NCBI GenBank assembly: GCA_038227135.1
Contig: JBBRQC010000006.1
Location: 33,854-97,853, forward strand
DNA: 64,000 bases
Source: UBA4720 sp038227135
Lineage (GTDB): Bacteria; Gemmatimonadota; Gemmatimonadetes; Gemmatimonadales; Gemmatimonadaceae
Direction of reading: 5' to 3'
Under the pieces are notes generated by a model. That model was not told the DNA's origin and ran no database searches. It saw only the letters and a program-made list of their open reading frames with translations. Below are positions 1 to 8,652 of this stretch, in pieces. Made by a program: the position numbers and the translations under genes. The first letter of the stretch is position 1, and the number at the start of each line of letters is the position of its first letter.

Positions 1-114
1 GTCACCGCGGCTGAGGCAGCCAGTGCTGGAGCGAGTTACATAGTGCTGGGCCGGATGGTGACTGAGGCTAAGGATCCCGCGCTCGAGCTCAGGGCGGTCA
101 TGAGGTCCATCTAA
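1..114 (+). CDS. pyrF: Orotidine 5'-phosphate decarboxylase, C-terminal fragment
   Basis: Only the last 37 codons are present; the gene begins before the window. The visible tail reads GASYIVLGRMVTEAKDPA and ends in RAVMRSI. This matches the phosphate-binding end of the OMP decarboxylase barrel, where an (I/V)V-GR-IT-A-DP pattern is typical. The enzyme decarboxylates OMP to UMP, the last step of de novo UMP synthesis. A carB gene for the first step of the same pathway lies just beyond the ribosomal operon, which supports the call. Other TIM-barrel phosphate binders could share such a tail, so certainty is moderate. Confidence 0.7.
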   Translation, partial: VTAAEAASAGASYIVLGRMVTEAKDPALELRAVMRSI

Positions 115-222
115 CGGGGAGGAGTCAGTTAACCCCGCGCGGGGTCACACTTTGCCCGATCTGAGAGGCTTGCCTTGAGCGAGGGGCGTATGTAATTTGA
201 AAGGCTAACCTCGGAAAAATTG

Positions 223-242
223 AGAGGGCTCCGGCCCTCTTT
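223..242 (+). terminator. Hairpin upstream of rpmJ, possible terminator or attenuator
   Basis: AGAGGGC (223-229) pairs with GCCCTCT (234-240) around a TCCG loop and is followed by a short TTT run. It lies in the 152-bp gap between pyrF and rpmJ, which also holds a perfect 14-bp palindrome ACCCCGCGCGGGGT at 132-145. The T run is short, so this may be a leader structure of the ribosomal operon rather than a full terminator. No convincing promoter was found in the gap. Confidence 0.4.
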
Positions 243-266
243 CCAACATCGTGTAGGGAGTAGGAC

Positions 267-383
267 GTGAAAGTTCGCAGCAGCGTGAAGCCGATCTGTG
301 AGCACTGCAAGGTCATCAAGCGGCAGGGCGTGACTCGCATCATCTGCAAGCGCAATCCAAAGCACAAGCAGCGGCAGGGTTAA
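267..383 (+). CDS. rpmJ: Ribosomal protein L36
   Basis: This is a 38-residue basic protein of normal L36 length. It carries the zinc-binding pattern C-x2-C-x12-C-x4-H (CEHC, then CKRNPKH), so it is the zinc-containing C+ form. Translation starts at GTG, with AGGGAG eight bases upstream. It is the first gene of the alpha ribosomal operon and is followed three bases later by rpsM. L36 binds 23S rRNA in the large subunit. Confidence 0.95.
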   Translation: MKVRSSVKPICEHCKVIKRQGVTRIICKRNPKHKQRQG

Positions 384-386
384 TCA

Positions 387-764
387 ATGGCGCGTATTGC
401 TGGCGTAGATCTCCCGCGTGAGAAGAAGGTCGAGATCGGCCTGACGTACATCTTCGGAATCGGCCGCGCGCTCGCGCGACGCATTATTCAGACGACCGGC
501 GTCAATGCCGAGCAGCGTATCCGCGATCTCACCGATGCTGATACCAACAAGCTTCGCCAGGCGATCGAAAAGGATTTTCGCGTCGAGGGCGCTCTTCGCA
601 CCGAAGTCGCGATGAACATCAAGCGGCTCATGGACATCGGCAGCTACCGGGGCATTCGTCATCGCCGCGGGCTCCCGGTCCGCGGTCAGCGCACGCACAC
701 CAACGCCCGTACCAAGAAGGGCCCACGCCGCGCTATCGCCGGCAAGAAGAAGGTCACCAAGTAA
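387..764 (+). CDS. rpsM: Ribosomal protein S13
   Basis: The 125-residue protein starts MARIAGVDLPREKKVEIGLT, the classic S13 N-terminus. It holds the helix-two-turn-helix segment near residues 12-80 and the basic tail RTHTNARTKKGPRR that reaches toward the P-site tRNA. S13 sits in the head of the 30S subunit and contacts L5 and tRNA. It lies between rpmJ and rpsK in the usual alpha-operon order. In E. coli the messenger for this gene is the S4 repressor target; no such element is evident here. Confidence 0.97.
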   Translation: MARIAGVDLPREKKVEIGLTYIFGIGRALARRIIQTTGVNAEQRIRDLTDADTNKLRQAIEKDFRVEGALRTEVAMNIKRLMDIGSYRGIRHRRGLPVRGQRTHTNARTKKGPRRAIAGKKKVTK

Positions 765-787
765 TGGCGCAGGAAACCAAGTAAATC

Positions 788-1165
788 ATGGCAATCGGTA
801 AAAAGGTCAAGCGCGTAATCGAGGCGGAAGGAATCGCCCACGTTAGCGCGACGTTCAACAACACGACGATCACGATCACCGACTCTCACGGGAACACCAT
901 CTCGTGGGGCTCGTCGGGCAAGGCTGGGTTCAAGGGATCGAAGAAGTCGACTCCGTTCGCCGCCACCGTCGCCGGTGAGCAGGCTGGACGCGAGGCCGTC
1001 ACGCTCGGCGTTCGCCGGGTGCATGTGAGAGTTCAGGGACCGGGATCGGGGCGCGAGTCAGCGATCCAGGCGCTCGTCGCTGCGGGCCTGCAGGTGAAGT
1101 CAATCAAGGATGTGACGCCGATTCCGCACAACGGCTGTCGTCCTCCCAAGCGTCGGAGAGTCTAA
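788..1165 (+). CDS. rpsK: Ribosomal protein S11
   Basis: The 125-residue protein contains the diagnostic run AHVSATFNNTTITITDSHGN and ends HNGCRPPKRRRV, both typical of S11. S11 forms part of the 30S platform next to S6, S18 and S21. The ATG start is 23 bases after rpsM, and the gene is followed by rpsD after three bases, as expected for the alpha operon. Nothing unusual is seen. Confidence 0.97.
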   Translation: MAIGKKVKRVIEAEGIAHVSATFNNTTITITDSHGNTISWGSSGKAGFKGSKKSTPFAATVAGEQAGREAVTLGVRRVHVRVQGPGSGRESAIQALVAAGLQVKSIKDVTPIPHNGCRPPKRRRV

Positions 1166-1168
1166 CCG

Positions 1169-1801
1169 ATGCGTTATACAGGATCGAGCTGCAGACAGTG
1201 CCGCCGCGAAGGAACCAAGCTTTTCCTCAAGGCGACCAAGTGCTTCACCGAGAAATGTCCCGTGGAGCGTCGTCCGACGCCTCCAGGACAGCACGGTACC
1301 TCCACCGCCCGCCGCCGTAAGGTGTCGGAGTACTCGAAGCAGCTCCGTGAGAAGCAGAAGATCAAGCGCATCTACGGAGTGAGCGAGAGACAGTTCCGGA
1401 ACACCTTCGAGCGCGTTGCACCGCTTCCGGGGATCACGGGACACAATCTTCTCGCGGCGCTGGAGTCGCGTCTCGACAACGTCGTGTATCGCATGGGCTT
1501 CGCCGGCAGCCGCAAGGCAGCGCGCCAGCTCGTTCGTCACCGGCACGTCGAAGTGAATCAGAAGTCGGTCGACATCCCGAGCTTCCTGGTGCAGCCGGGG
1601 CAGGAAATCCGCGTCCGCACGAAGTCACGCGAGCAGGCGAGCGTGATGGCCGCGATGGACCAGTCCTCACGCGGAGCGCCGTTGTCGTGGATCGCAGTCG
1701 ATCGCGACAGCTTCAGCGGCAGGATGCTGGAGAGACCGACGAGGCCGAACATCCCGATCGCCGCGCAGGAGCAGCTGGTGGTCGAGCTTTACTCGAAGTA
1801 A
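1169..1801 (+). CDS. rpsD: Ribosomal protein S4, zinc-binding form
   Basis: The 210-residue protein has the S4 N-terminal domain and an S4 RNA-binding fold near residues 97-165 (LESRLDNVVYRMGFAGSRKA). Cysteines 8, 11, 25 and 30 form a C-x2-C-x13-C-x4-C zinc knuckle, as in Thermus-type S4. S4 nucleates 30S assembly and represses the alpha operon in several bacteria. The gene sits between rpsK and rpoA. L36 and L28 in the same operon are also zinc forms. Confidence 0.97.
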   Translation: MRYTGSSCRQCRREGTKLFLKATKCFTEKCPVERRPTPPGQHGTSTARRRKVSEYSKQLREKQKIKRIYGVSERQFRNTFERVAPLPGITGHNLLAALESRLDNVVYRMGFAGSRKAARQLVRHRHVEVNQKSVDIPSFLVQPGQEIRVRTKSREQASVMAAMDQSSRGAPLSWIAVDRDSFSGRMLERPTRPNIPIAAQEQLVVELYSK

Positions 1802-1833
1802 GAAACGTTTTTCAACCATACTGCAGGACGAGA

Positions 1834-1869
1834 CCCTAACTCTCGTTACGGGCTCACCGCGCGTTAGGG
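1834..1869 (+). promoter_or_regulatory. Possible RNA hairpin between rpsD and rpoA
   Basis: CCCTAAC (1834-1840) can pair with GTTAGGG (1863-1869) across a 22-base loop in the 99-bp gap before rpoA. The genes on either side are otherwise tightly packed, so the gap and stem could mark an internal control or processing site that separates rpoA-rplQ dosage from rpsD. This is inference from base pairing only. Confidence 0.3.
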
Positions 1870-1900
1870 GCGGGGTGGCACGTTCAAGGAATCGAAAAAA

Positions 1901-2977
1901 ATGGCAACCGCAATTGATCTGAGGGGACTTGTCCGTCCGCAGCTTGTCGAGGCGACGAAGCGCGAAGACAATCCCAATGTCGCAGAATTCCGCCTTCAGC
2001 CGCTCGAGCGCGGCTTCGGACACACGCTGGGGAACGCCATGCGGCGGCTCCTGCTCTCATCGCTCCGCGGCTCGGCCGTGTGGGGATTCCGCATCGACGG
2101 CGTCCTGCACGAGCACCAGACGATCCCGGGCGTGGTCGAGGATGTCCACCAGATCATCGGCAATCTCAAGACGTTGACGCTCTCGCTCGACGAGGGAGTC
2201 GAGAACACCGTTCTCCGCATCACCAAGAACGCCGCAGGTCCCGTGACCGCGGCTGACATCGAAGGGCAGGGCGGCGTCACGATCGTCGATCGCACCCAGC
2301 ACCTGTTCACGCTGCAGGGCGACCGCGAGATCAACGTCGAGCTGTACGTCGGACGCGGGCGTGGCTACGTCGAAGCCGACCAGCACGTCGCCGACAAGAC
2401 GCTTCCCGTGAATGTCGTGCGCATCGATTCGATCTACAATCCAGTTCGTCGCGCCAACTTCGCCGTCGCGGAGACACGCGTCGGACAGCGCACGGACTAC
2501 GACCGCCTGACGCTGACCGTCGAGACCAATGGCACGGTGACGCCGGAAGAGGCCGTGAGCTATGCCGCCGCGCTGGCTCAGACGCACTTCCAGTATTTCG
2601 CGGGCTTCGGCTCGCACGCTTCGGCGCCGCTCACGCCCGGCTCGGACATGCCCGGTGGCGACGCGCACCGTCTCGCCGAAGTGCTGCGCACCCCGATCGA
2701 AGATTTCGAGCTCTCGGTTCGCTCCGTGAACTCGCTCAAGAATTCCAACATCCGCACCCTGGGCGACCTGGTCCGTCAGAGCGAGAGCCAGATTCTCCAG
2801 GTCAAGAACTTCGGCAAGAAGTCGCTGAACGAGATCGCGGACCTGCTCGAGAGAGAGAACCTGAACTTCGGGATGAAGTACGAGGAGTCTTCCGATGGCG
2901 TTCGCATCACCGATCAGGGCACGCCGGCCAACCGTAACGTCGCCACTGTCGGCGCCGACGACGAAGAGGAAGTGTAA
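1901..2977 (+). CDS. rpoA: RNA polymerase alpha subunit
   Basis: The 358-residue protein has the full alpha architecture. The N-terminal dimerisation and assembly domain (about 1-235) includes LERGFGHTLGNAMRRLLLSS. A linker follows, then the C-terminal domain near 260-330 (NSLKNSNIRTLGDLVR and VKNFGKKSLNEI) that contacts promoter UP elements and activators. It is slightly longer than the E. coli protein (329 residues) because of an acidic tail ending ADDEEEV. rplQ follows after two bases. Confidence 0.98.
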   Translation: MATAIDLRGLVRPQLVEATKREDNPNVAEFRLQPLERGFGHTLGNAMRRLLLSSLRGSAVWGFRIDGVLHEHQTIPGVVEDVHQIIGNLKTLTLSLDEGVENTVLRITKNAAGPVTAADIEGQGGVTIVDRTQHLFTLQGDREINVELYVGRGRGYVEADQHVADKTLPVNVVRIDSIYNPVRRANFAVAETRVGQRTDYDRLTLTVETNGTVTPEEAVSYAAALAQTHFQYFAGFGSHASAPLTPGSDMPGGDAHRLAEVLRTPIEDFELSVRSVNSLKNSNIRTLGDLVRQSESQILQVKNFGKKSLNEIADLLERENLNFGMKYEESSDGVRITDQGTPANRNVATVGADDEEEV

Positions 2978-2979
2978 GA

Positions 2980-3342
2980 ATGCGTCACCGCAAAGTCGGG
3001 AGACAGCTTCGCCGCACCAGCGAGCAGAAGCTGGCTCTGATGAAAAGCCTGGCAAAAGCGCTCATCGAGCGTGGGGCCATCGAGACCACCGAAGCGAAGG
3101 CCAAGGAGCTGCGTCCTTTCGTGGAGAAGCTGATCACGAAGGCGAAGACCGGTACGCTCCATAACCGCCGCCTCGCGGGCACCAAGGTTCCGCACCGCGC
3201 GACGGCCGACAAGCTTTTCCAGGAAATCGGACCCCGCTTCGCGACGCGGAAGGGCGGCTACACCCGCATTCTCAAGACTGGTCACCGCAAGGGCGACGGC
3301 GCCGAGATGGCGCGTATCGAGCTGGTCGGGACCGAGGGCTAA
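2980..3342 (+). CDS. rplQ: Ribosomal protein L17
   Basis: The 120-residue protein starts MRHRKVGRQLRRTSEQKLAL, close to the family consensus, and ends with the typical GDGAEMARIELV segment. L17 lies near the exit tunnel of the 50S subunit. It follows rpoA after two bases, and rpmB follows after three, so all are probably co-translated. Length is normal for the family. Confidence 0.97.
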   Translation: MRHRKVGRQLRRTSEQKLALMKSLAKALIERGAIETTEAKAKELRPFVEKLITKAKTGTLHNRRLAGTKVPHRATADKLFQEIGPRFATRKGGYTRILKTGHRKGDGAEMARIELVGTEG

Positions 3343-3345
3343 CCA

Positions 3346-3567
3346 ATGGCACAGATCAAGAGAAACCGCTGCTACGTCTGCGACAAAGGTGTCGCTTACG
3401 GCAATAACGTCTCCCACGCCAACAACAAGACGCGTCGCACCTGGAAGCCAAACCTTCAGGTCGCGCGGATTGTGATCGACGGCAAGATCACCAAGATCAA
3501 GGTGTGCACTCGCTGCCTGCATGCCGGCAAGATTCAGCGCGCTCCGAGAGGAGTGTCGGCTGCCTAA
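3346..3567 (+). CDS. rpmB: Ribosomal protein L28, zinc-binding form
   Basis: This 73-residue basic protein contains CYVCDKG at the N-terminus and VCTRCLHAGKI near the C-terminus, the two C-x2-C halves of a zinc ribbon. The middle SHANNKTRRTWKPNLQ is the L28 signature. L28 usually lies with rpmG or alone; here it is the last gene of the alpha operon, three bases after rplQ and just before the terminator at 3592. Confidence 0.95.
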   Translation: MAQIKRNRCYVCDKGVAYGNNVSHANNKTRRTWKPNLQVARIVIDGKITKIKVCTRCLHAGKIQRAPRGVSAA

Positions 3568-3591
3568 GCAGCTGATCATGCGCACAGAAAA

Positions 3592-3615
3592 GGGAGCCCA
3601 ACGGGCTCCCTTTTT
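3592..3615 (+). terminator. Rho-independent terminator after rpmB
   Basis: GGGAGCCC (3592-3599) and GGGCTCCC (3603-3610) form a perfect 8-bp stem with an AAC loop, followed at once by TTTTT. This ends the alpha ribosomal operon 24 bases after the rpmB stop and separates it from carB. Confidence 0.92.
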
Positions 3616-3619
3616 CTTG

Positions 3620-3661
3620 ACTCTCACCTGCAACCTGACCCCCCGTTCAGTTTGCAGTTGG
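3620..3661. repeat. Short sequence resembling the 49.3-kb intergenic repeat
   Basis: The gap between the rpmB terminator and carB contains CCCGTTCAGTTTGCAGTT at 3642-3659, preceded by ACTCTCA. The repeat arm at 49425-49440 reads CCCGTTCAGTTGCAGT and is also preceded nearby by ACTCTCA. The two match except for one T. Apart from this element, the 3616-3738 gap shows no gene and no clear promoter. Confidence 0.3.
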
Positions 3662-3738
3662 CACCTCCGCACGTCAACGCGTCGTACCGCAGGGGAATCT
3701 GTTCGCTAACTTTTGTCCAGTGAATCGCCGAATTCGGA

Positions 3739-6700
3739 ATGCCCAAACGAACTGACATCCACCGCATCCTTCTGATTGGCTCCGGTCCGATCATAATCGG
3801 GCAGGGCGCGGAGTTCGACTATTCCGGCACTCAGGCGGCCAAAGCGCTTCAAGAGGAAGGGTTCGAGGTGATCCTCGTAAACTCCAATCCCGCGACGATC
3901 ATGACCGATCCCGAGATTGCGGATCGGACCTACATCGAGCCGGTGACTCCCGAGTACGTCGAGCTCGTGATCGCCAAGGAGCGGCCCGACGCGCTGCTGC
4001 CGACTATGGGTGGGCAGACGGCCCTCAACGTGGCGATGAAGCTCGCAGAAAACGGTGTGCTCGAGAAGTACGGGGTCGAATTGATCGGAGCCGACGCGCG
4101 GGCGATCGCCATGGCTGAGGACCGGAAGCTGTTTGGCGAAGCCATGAGGCGGATCGGTCTGGCGGTTCCCCAGGGAGAGACGGCGACCACGCTGGACGAG
4201 GCGCTCGAGATCGTCGAGAGAACGGCATTTCCGGCGATCATACGGCCGGCCTTCACGCTTGGCGGCTCAGGCGGCGGGATCGCGTACAACCGGCAGGAAC
4301 TCGAAGACATCGTCCGGCGGGGGCTCGATCTCTCGCCTGTCACTCAGGTCCTGATCGAGCGAAGCGTCATCGGCTGGAAGGAATTCGAGCTCGAGGTTAT
4401 GCGCGATGGGGCCGACAACGTGGTGATCGTTTGCTCGATCGAGAACATCGATCCGATGGGAGTCCACACGGGCGATTCAATCACCGTTGCGCCGGCGATG
4501 ACGCTGACGGATCGCGAGTACCAGCTGATGCGCGATGCCGCCGTCGCCGTCATCCGGGAGATCGGCGTCGAAGCAGGCGGATGCAACATCCAGTTCGCGA
4601 TCAATCCTCGCGACGGCGAGATGCTGGTGATCGAGATGAACCCGCGCGTGTCACGCTCGTCGGCGCTGGCATCCAAGGCGACGGGATTTCCAATCGCGCG
4701 CATCGGGACCAAGCTCGCGGTCGGCTACCGCCTCGACGAAATCCCGAATGACATCACGGGAACGACGCCGGCCTCTTTCGAGCCGGTGCTCGACTATGTG
4801 GTCGTAAAGTGTCCACGCTTTGCCTTCGAGAAATTCCGCGCCGCCAACCCTCGCCTGACGACTCAAATGAAGTCCGTCGGGGAATCGATGGCGATCGGGC
4901 GGACATTCAAGGAAGCGTTTCAGAAGGCGCTGCGCGCGCTCGAGATCGGACGCGCGGGGTGGGTCACCGCTGCGACTCTTGCCGACGACCGTCTCGAGGA
5001 GGACACGCTGGAGGCGCTTCGCGGCGCCCTGAGGCAGCCGACGCCGGAGCGCATCTTTCAGATCAAACGCGCCCTCGAAGCAGGACTCGATGTGAACGAG
5101 GTCAACGAGCTCACCGGCATCGATTGCTGGTTTCTCTGGCAGCTGTCGGAACTGATCGACGCCGAGCGCGCGTACGCCAAGCTGCCGACCGTTGACAAGG
5201 ACGTTCTGCGGCAGATGAAGCGGATGGGGTTCTCCGACCGGCAGCTGGGCGACTTGCGCGGCGAATCGGAGTCCGCGACAAGGTCGAGACGAATCGGGCT
5301 CGGAATTCTTCCCGCCTACAAGATGGTTGATACCTGTGCCGGCGAATTTCCGTCGGCGACGCCATACCTGTACAGCAGCTACGACGAAGAAAACGAAGCG
5401 CCGCGGACGGAAAAGCAGTCAGTCGTGATTCTTGGCAGCGGACCGAATCGAATTGGCCAGGGCGTCGAGTTCGACTACTGCTGCGTGCGCGCCGCGCTCG
5501 CGCTTAGGGAGCAGGGTTACGAGACGATCATGATCAACTCGAATCCCGAGACCGTCTCGACCGACTTCGACATATCGGACAAGCTGTACTTCGAGCCGCT
5601 CACGCTCGAACACGTTTTGGACATCGTCGAGCGGGAGCAGCCTATCGGAGTGATCGTTCAGCTCGGTGGGCAGACGCCGCTCAAGCTCACGAACGGGCTG
5701 GCCAAGGCAGGCGTTAGGATTCTCGGCACCCAGCCCGATGCGATCGACATCGCCGAGGACCGGCGGCGCTTCGACAGGATTGCGCGCCAGCTGGGAATCA
5801 AGCAGCCGGAGAATGGCACCGCGACGAGCCTCGAAGAGGCGGTGACGGCGGCCCGGAGAATCGGCTACCCGGTGCTGGTGCGCCCCTCCTACGTGCTCGG
5901 CGGCCGAGCGATGGAGATCGTGTACGACGAGAAGTCTCTGGCGGGATACTTTGAGCGCGCAGCGGTCGTATCCGAGGACAAACCGGTTCTGATCGACCGG
6001 TTTCTGGAGGATGCGTTCGAGGCCGATGTCGATGCGATTTCAGACGGCGAGCGAGTCGTGATCGGCGGCGTGATGCAGCACATCGAGGACGCGGGTATTC
6101 ATTCTGGCGATTCGGCGTGCGTACTCCCGCCATATCTGATCGACGAGGAGCACATCGAAGAGATGCGCCAGCACACGGTTGCGCTGGCCAAGGCGTTGAG
6201 GGTGGTGGGGTTGATCAATGTCCAGTACGCTCTGAAGGATGGACAGGTGTACGTGCTCGAGGTAAATCCGCGTGGCAGCCGGACCGTGCCGTTCGTCTCG
6301 AAGGCGATTGGAGTTCCGCTCGCAGCGATTGCCGCGCGGGTGATGCTTGGCGAAACACTCGACGACATCGGGTTCACAGAGGAAGTAGCGCCGGCGTACA
6401 TCTCCGTGAAGGAGGCTGTTTTCCCGTTCAACAAGTTCCGGGAATTCGATCCGATCCTTGGCCCCGAAATGAGATCTACCGGAGAAGTAATGGGAATCTC
6501 CGACTCGTTCGGGAGCGCATTCGGCAAGGCGCAGCTCGCGGCAGACAATGTCCTGCCCAGCGAGGGCGCGATCTTCATCACGGTCAATGATTCGGACAAG
6601 AATTCCGTGACGCCGATCGCGAGGCGGTTTCAGGAGATGGGGTTCAAGCTATTCGCCACGAGCGGCACCGCTAAGCATCTCCGCGGTCGCGGAATTCCAG

Positions 6701-6981
6701 TGGATACGGTCCTCAAGCTCCACGAAGGACGGCCGAATGGAATGGACATGATGCTCAATGGGGACATCCAGCTGCTGATCAACACTCCGCTCGGCAAGGA
6801 ATCCCAGCGCGACGACTACTCGATGAGGCAGGCGGCGATCGCGAACCGGGTTGCGTATACGACGACGCTGTCCGCGGCGAGCGCGGCATGCGATGCGATC
6901 CTGTCGCTCAGGTCGAGGTCGCCGTCCGTGCTTTCGCTGCAGGAGTGGCACGCCAGAATCCCCAGGGAAGCTGCCGTCTGA
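3739..6981 (+). CDS. carB: Carbamoyl phosphate synthase large subunit
   Basis: At 1080 residues this matches full-length CarB. The two homologous halves are visible: an N-terminal ATP-grasp synthetase beginning IGSGPIIIGQGAEFDYSGTQ and a second one from about residue 560 beginning ILGSGPNRIGQGVEFDY. A C-terminal MGS-like allosteric domain covers the last ~145 residues. The enzyme makes carbamoyl phosphate from bicarbonate, ammonia from the CarA glutaminase subunit, and two ATP. carA is not in the window. The stop overlaps the next gene's ATG by one base. Confidence 0.98.
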   Translation: MPKRTDIHRILLIGSGPIIIGQGAEFDYSGTQAAKALQEEGFEVILVNSNPATIMTDPEIADRTYIEPVTPEYVELVIAKERPDALLPTMGGQTALNVAMKLAENGVLEKYGVELIGADARAIAMAEDRKLFGEAMRRIGLAVPQGETATTLDEALEIVERTAFPAIIRPAFTLGGSGGGIAYNRQELEDIVRRGLDLSPVTQVLIERSVIGWKEFELEVMRDGADNVVIVCSIENIDPMGVHTGDSITVAPAMTLTDREYQLMRDAAVAVIREIGVEAGGCNIQFAINPRDGEMLVIEMNPRVSRSSALASKATGFPIARIGTKLAVGYRLDEIPNDITGTTPASFEPVLDYVVVKCPRFAFEKFRAANPRLTTQMKSVGESMAIGRTFKEAFQKALRALEIGRAGWVTAATLADDRLEEDTLEALRGALRQPTPERIFQIKRALEAGLDVNEVNELTGIDCWFLWQLSELIDAERAYAKLPTVDKDVLRQMKRMGFSDRQLGDLRGESESATRSRRIGLGILPAYKMVDTCAGEFPSATPYLYSSYDEENEAPRTEKQSVVILGSGPNRIGQGVEFDYCCVRAALALREQGYETIMINSNPETVSTDFDISDKLYFEPLTLEHVLDIVEREQPIGVIVQLGGQTPLKLTNGLAKAGVRILGTQPDAIDIAEDRRRFDRIARQLGIKQPENGTATSLEEAVTAARRIGYPVLVRPSYVLGGRAMEIVYDEKSLAGYFERAAVVSEDKPVLIDRFLEDAFEADVDAISDGERVVIGGVMQHIEDAGIHSGDSACVLPPYLIDEEHIEEMRQHTVALAKALRVVGLINVQYALKDGQVYVLEVNPRGSRTVPFVSKAIGVPLAAIAARVMLGETLDDIGFTEEVAPAYISVKEAVFPFNKFREFDPILGPEMRSTGEVMGISDSFGSAFGKAQLAADNVLPSEGAIFITVNDSDKNSVTPIARRFQEMGFKLFATSGTAKHLRGRGIPVDTVLKLHEGRPNGMDMMLNGDIQLLINTPLGKESQRDDYSMRQAAIANRVAYTTTLSAASAACDAILSLRSRSPSVLSLQEWHARIPREAAV

Positions 6982-7550
6982 TGGCGAAGCCATTCATCCA
7001 CGAGTCCGCTTATGTGGACGAGGGCGCGCAGATCGGCGCCGACACCAAAGTCTGGCATTTCTGTCACGTGTTGGGCGGCGCGGTGATTGGCGAGCGCTGC
7101 TCGCTGGGGCAGAACGTGGTGGTGATGAACGGCGTCAGGATCGGAAACAACGTCAAGATTCAGAACAACGTCTCGGTGTACGAGGGAGTGGAGCTGTCCG
7201 ACGATGTTTTCTGCGGACCGTCGATGGTGTTCACCAACGTGATAAATCCACGCAGCCACGTTTCGCGGCGCAACGAATACAAAAAGACGCTCGTTGGAAG
7301 AGGCGCGACCCTTGGTGCCAACGCGACGATAATCTGCGGTGTCACGCTTGGGGAATACGCCTTCGTGGGAGCGGGAAGCGTAGTGACCCATGACGTTGCT
7401 GCTTTCGCGCTCATGGTCGGAGTGCCCGCCCGCAAGGTCGGCTGGATGTGCCAGTGTGGCGAGCGCCTGTCCGACAGGAATCCTGGCAGCTGCGCGGTCT
7501 GTGGGACGAGGTATGAACTCGACGGCGACGAGCTGAGGAGACTGTCCTAG
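6981..7550 (+). CDS. Left-handed beta-helix N-acetyltransferase, WbpD/WlbB-like
   Basis: The 189-residue protein begins MAKPFIHESAYVDEGAQIGA and is made of hexapeptide repeats (ANATIICGVTLGEYAFVGAG) typical of left-handed beta-helix acyltransferases. The family member WbpD acetylates the 3-amino group of UDP-2-acetamido-3-amino-2,3-dideoxy-glucuronate using acetyl-CoA. The C-terminus carries a four-cysteine zinc-ribbon-like end (CQC, CAVC). The ATG at 6981 overlaps the carB stop, giving the expected family length. The next three genes supply the other steps of the same pathway, which makes this assignment strong. Confidence 0.85.
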   Translation: MAKPFIHESAYVDEGAQIGADTKVWHFCHVLGGAVIGERCSLGQNVVVMNGVRIGNNVKIQNNVSVYEGVELSDDVFCGPSMVFTNVINPRSHVSRRNEYKKTLVGRGATLGANATIICGVTLGEYAFVGAGSVVTHDVAAFALMVGVPARKVGWMCQCGERLSDRNPGSCAVCGTRYELDGDELRRLS

Positions 7551-8597
7551 GTGAGCTCGGAGAAGACCTTCAAGATCGCGCTGGTCGGATGCGGGCGCAT
7601 CAGCAAGAACCATTTCGAAGCGATCGACAAAATCGATGGGCTCGAGCTGGTCGCCGTTTCGGACGCCGACCCGGAGCGGGCGAAACAGGCCGGAACCCAG
7701 TGGAAGGTTCCTTACTTCGCATCGTACGAGCGGATGTTGGCGGAGAGCAACGCCGACATCGTGACGATTGCGACTCCATCCGGCCTTCATTCCGAGCAGG
7801 GAGTGGCGGCCGCGAGAACGGGCAAGCACGTCGTGATGGAGAAGCCGATGGCGATCTCTCTCACCGGCGCCGACGCTCTCGTTCAGGCGTGCGACAAGGC
7901 GGGCGTACAGCTATTCGTCGTGAAGCAGAACAGGTTGAATCCCCCGATTCAGCTGCTGAAGCGGGCGGTCGATCGCAATAGGTTCGGCCGCATCTACCTG
8001 GCCAGCTGCACGGTCCATTGGGCGCGTCCGCAGGAGTATTACGATCAGGCTCCGTGGCGCGGGACCTGGGAGTTCGATGGCGGGGCCTTCATGAATCAGG
8101 CATCGCACTACGTCGATCTCATACAGTGGGTGATGGGACCTGTGGAGAGCGTGATGGCGAAGACCGCGACGCTGGCGAGGCGCATCGAGACCGAGGACAC
8201 TGGCATAGCCATTCTGAAGTTCCGCTCGGGCGCGCTGGGCACGATCGAGGTGACCATGCTGGCGTTTCCGCGCAATCTGGAAGGCTCCTTGACGATTCTT
8301 GGCGAGAAGGGATCGGCCAAAATCGGGGGAACGGCGGTCAACAAGATCGAGCACTGGGAGTTCGCGGAGCCGGACGACGATGACAAGCTGATCGAGGGCG
8401 CAAACACGAATCCGCCGAGTATCTACGGGCTCGGGCACCAGGGCTACTACAGAAACGTCCTCGCGGTACTGAGGGGCGAGGCCAAGCCGGACACCGACGG
8501 CCGGGCAGGGCGGAAGTCTCTGGAGCTGATTCTGGGCATTTACGAATCGGCCAAGACCGGACGCGAGGTTCCATTGCCTCTCCGAGCTCAAGTATGA
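7551..8597 (+). CDS. UDP-GlcNAcA 3-dehydrogenase, WbpB/WlbA-like (Gfo/Idh/MocA family)
   Basis: The 348-residue protein has an N-terminal Rossmann fold (IALVGCGRISKNH) and the EKPM motif of Gfo/Idh/MocA oxidoreductases. In the WbpB/WlbA group the enzyme oxidises C3 of UDP-GlcNAc-uronate with NAD(H), giving the 3-keto sugar for transamination. The GTG start directly follows the preceding TAG. Its position between the acetyltransferase and the aminotransferase supports this specific role over a generic sugar dehydrogenase. Confidence 0.82.
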   Translation: MSSEKTFKIALVGCGRISKNHFEAIDKIDGLELVAVSDADPERAKQAGTQWKVPYFASYERMLAESNADIVTIATPSGLHSEQGVAAARTGKHVVMEKPMAISLTGADALVQACDKAGVQLFVVKQNRLNPPIQLLKRAVDRNRFGRIYLASCTVHWARPQEYYDQAPWRGTWEFDGGAFMNQASHYVDLIQWVMGPVESVMAKTATLARRIETEDTGIAILKFRSGALGTIEVTMLAFPRNLEGSLTILGEKGSAKIGGTAVNKIEHWEFAEPDDDDKLIEGANTNPPSIYGLGHQGYYRNVLAVLRGEAKPDTDGRAGRKSLELILGIYESAKTGREVPLPLRAQV

Positions 8598-8652
8598 GTC
8601 TGACTCGTGTATCTTTAAAGGTTGTATTCGCCGCGATTCCAAACTGAGATAA

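Noticed and set aside
2057..3055. Long open frame on the minus strand opposite rpoA
   Set aside because: It is a shadow frame. rpoA on the plus strand is conserved along its whole length, and the minus-strand product resembles no known family.
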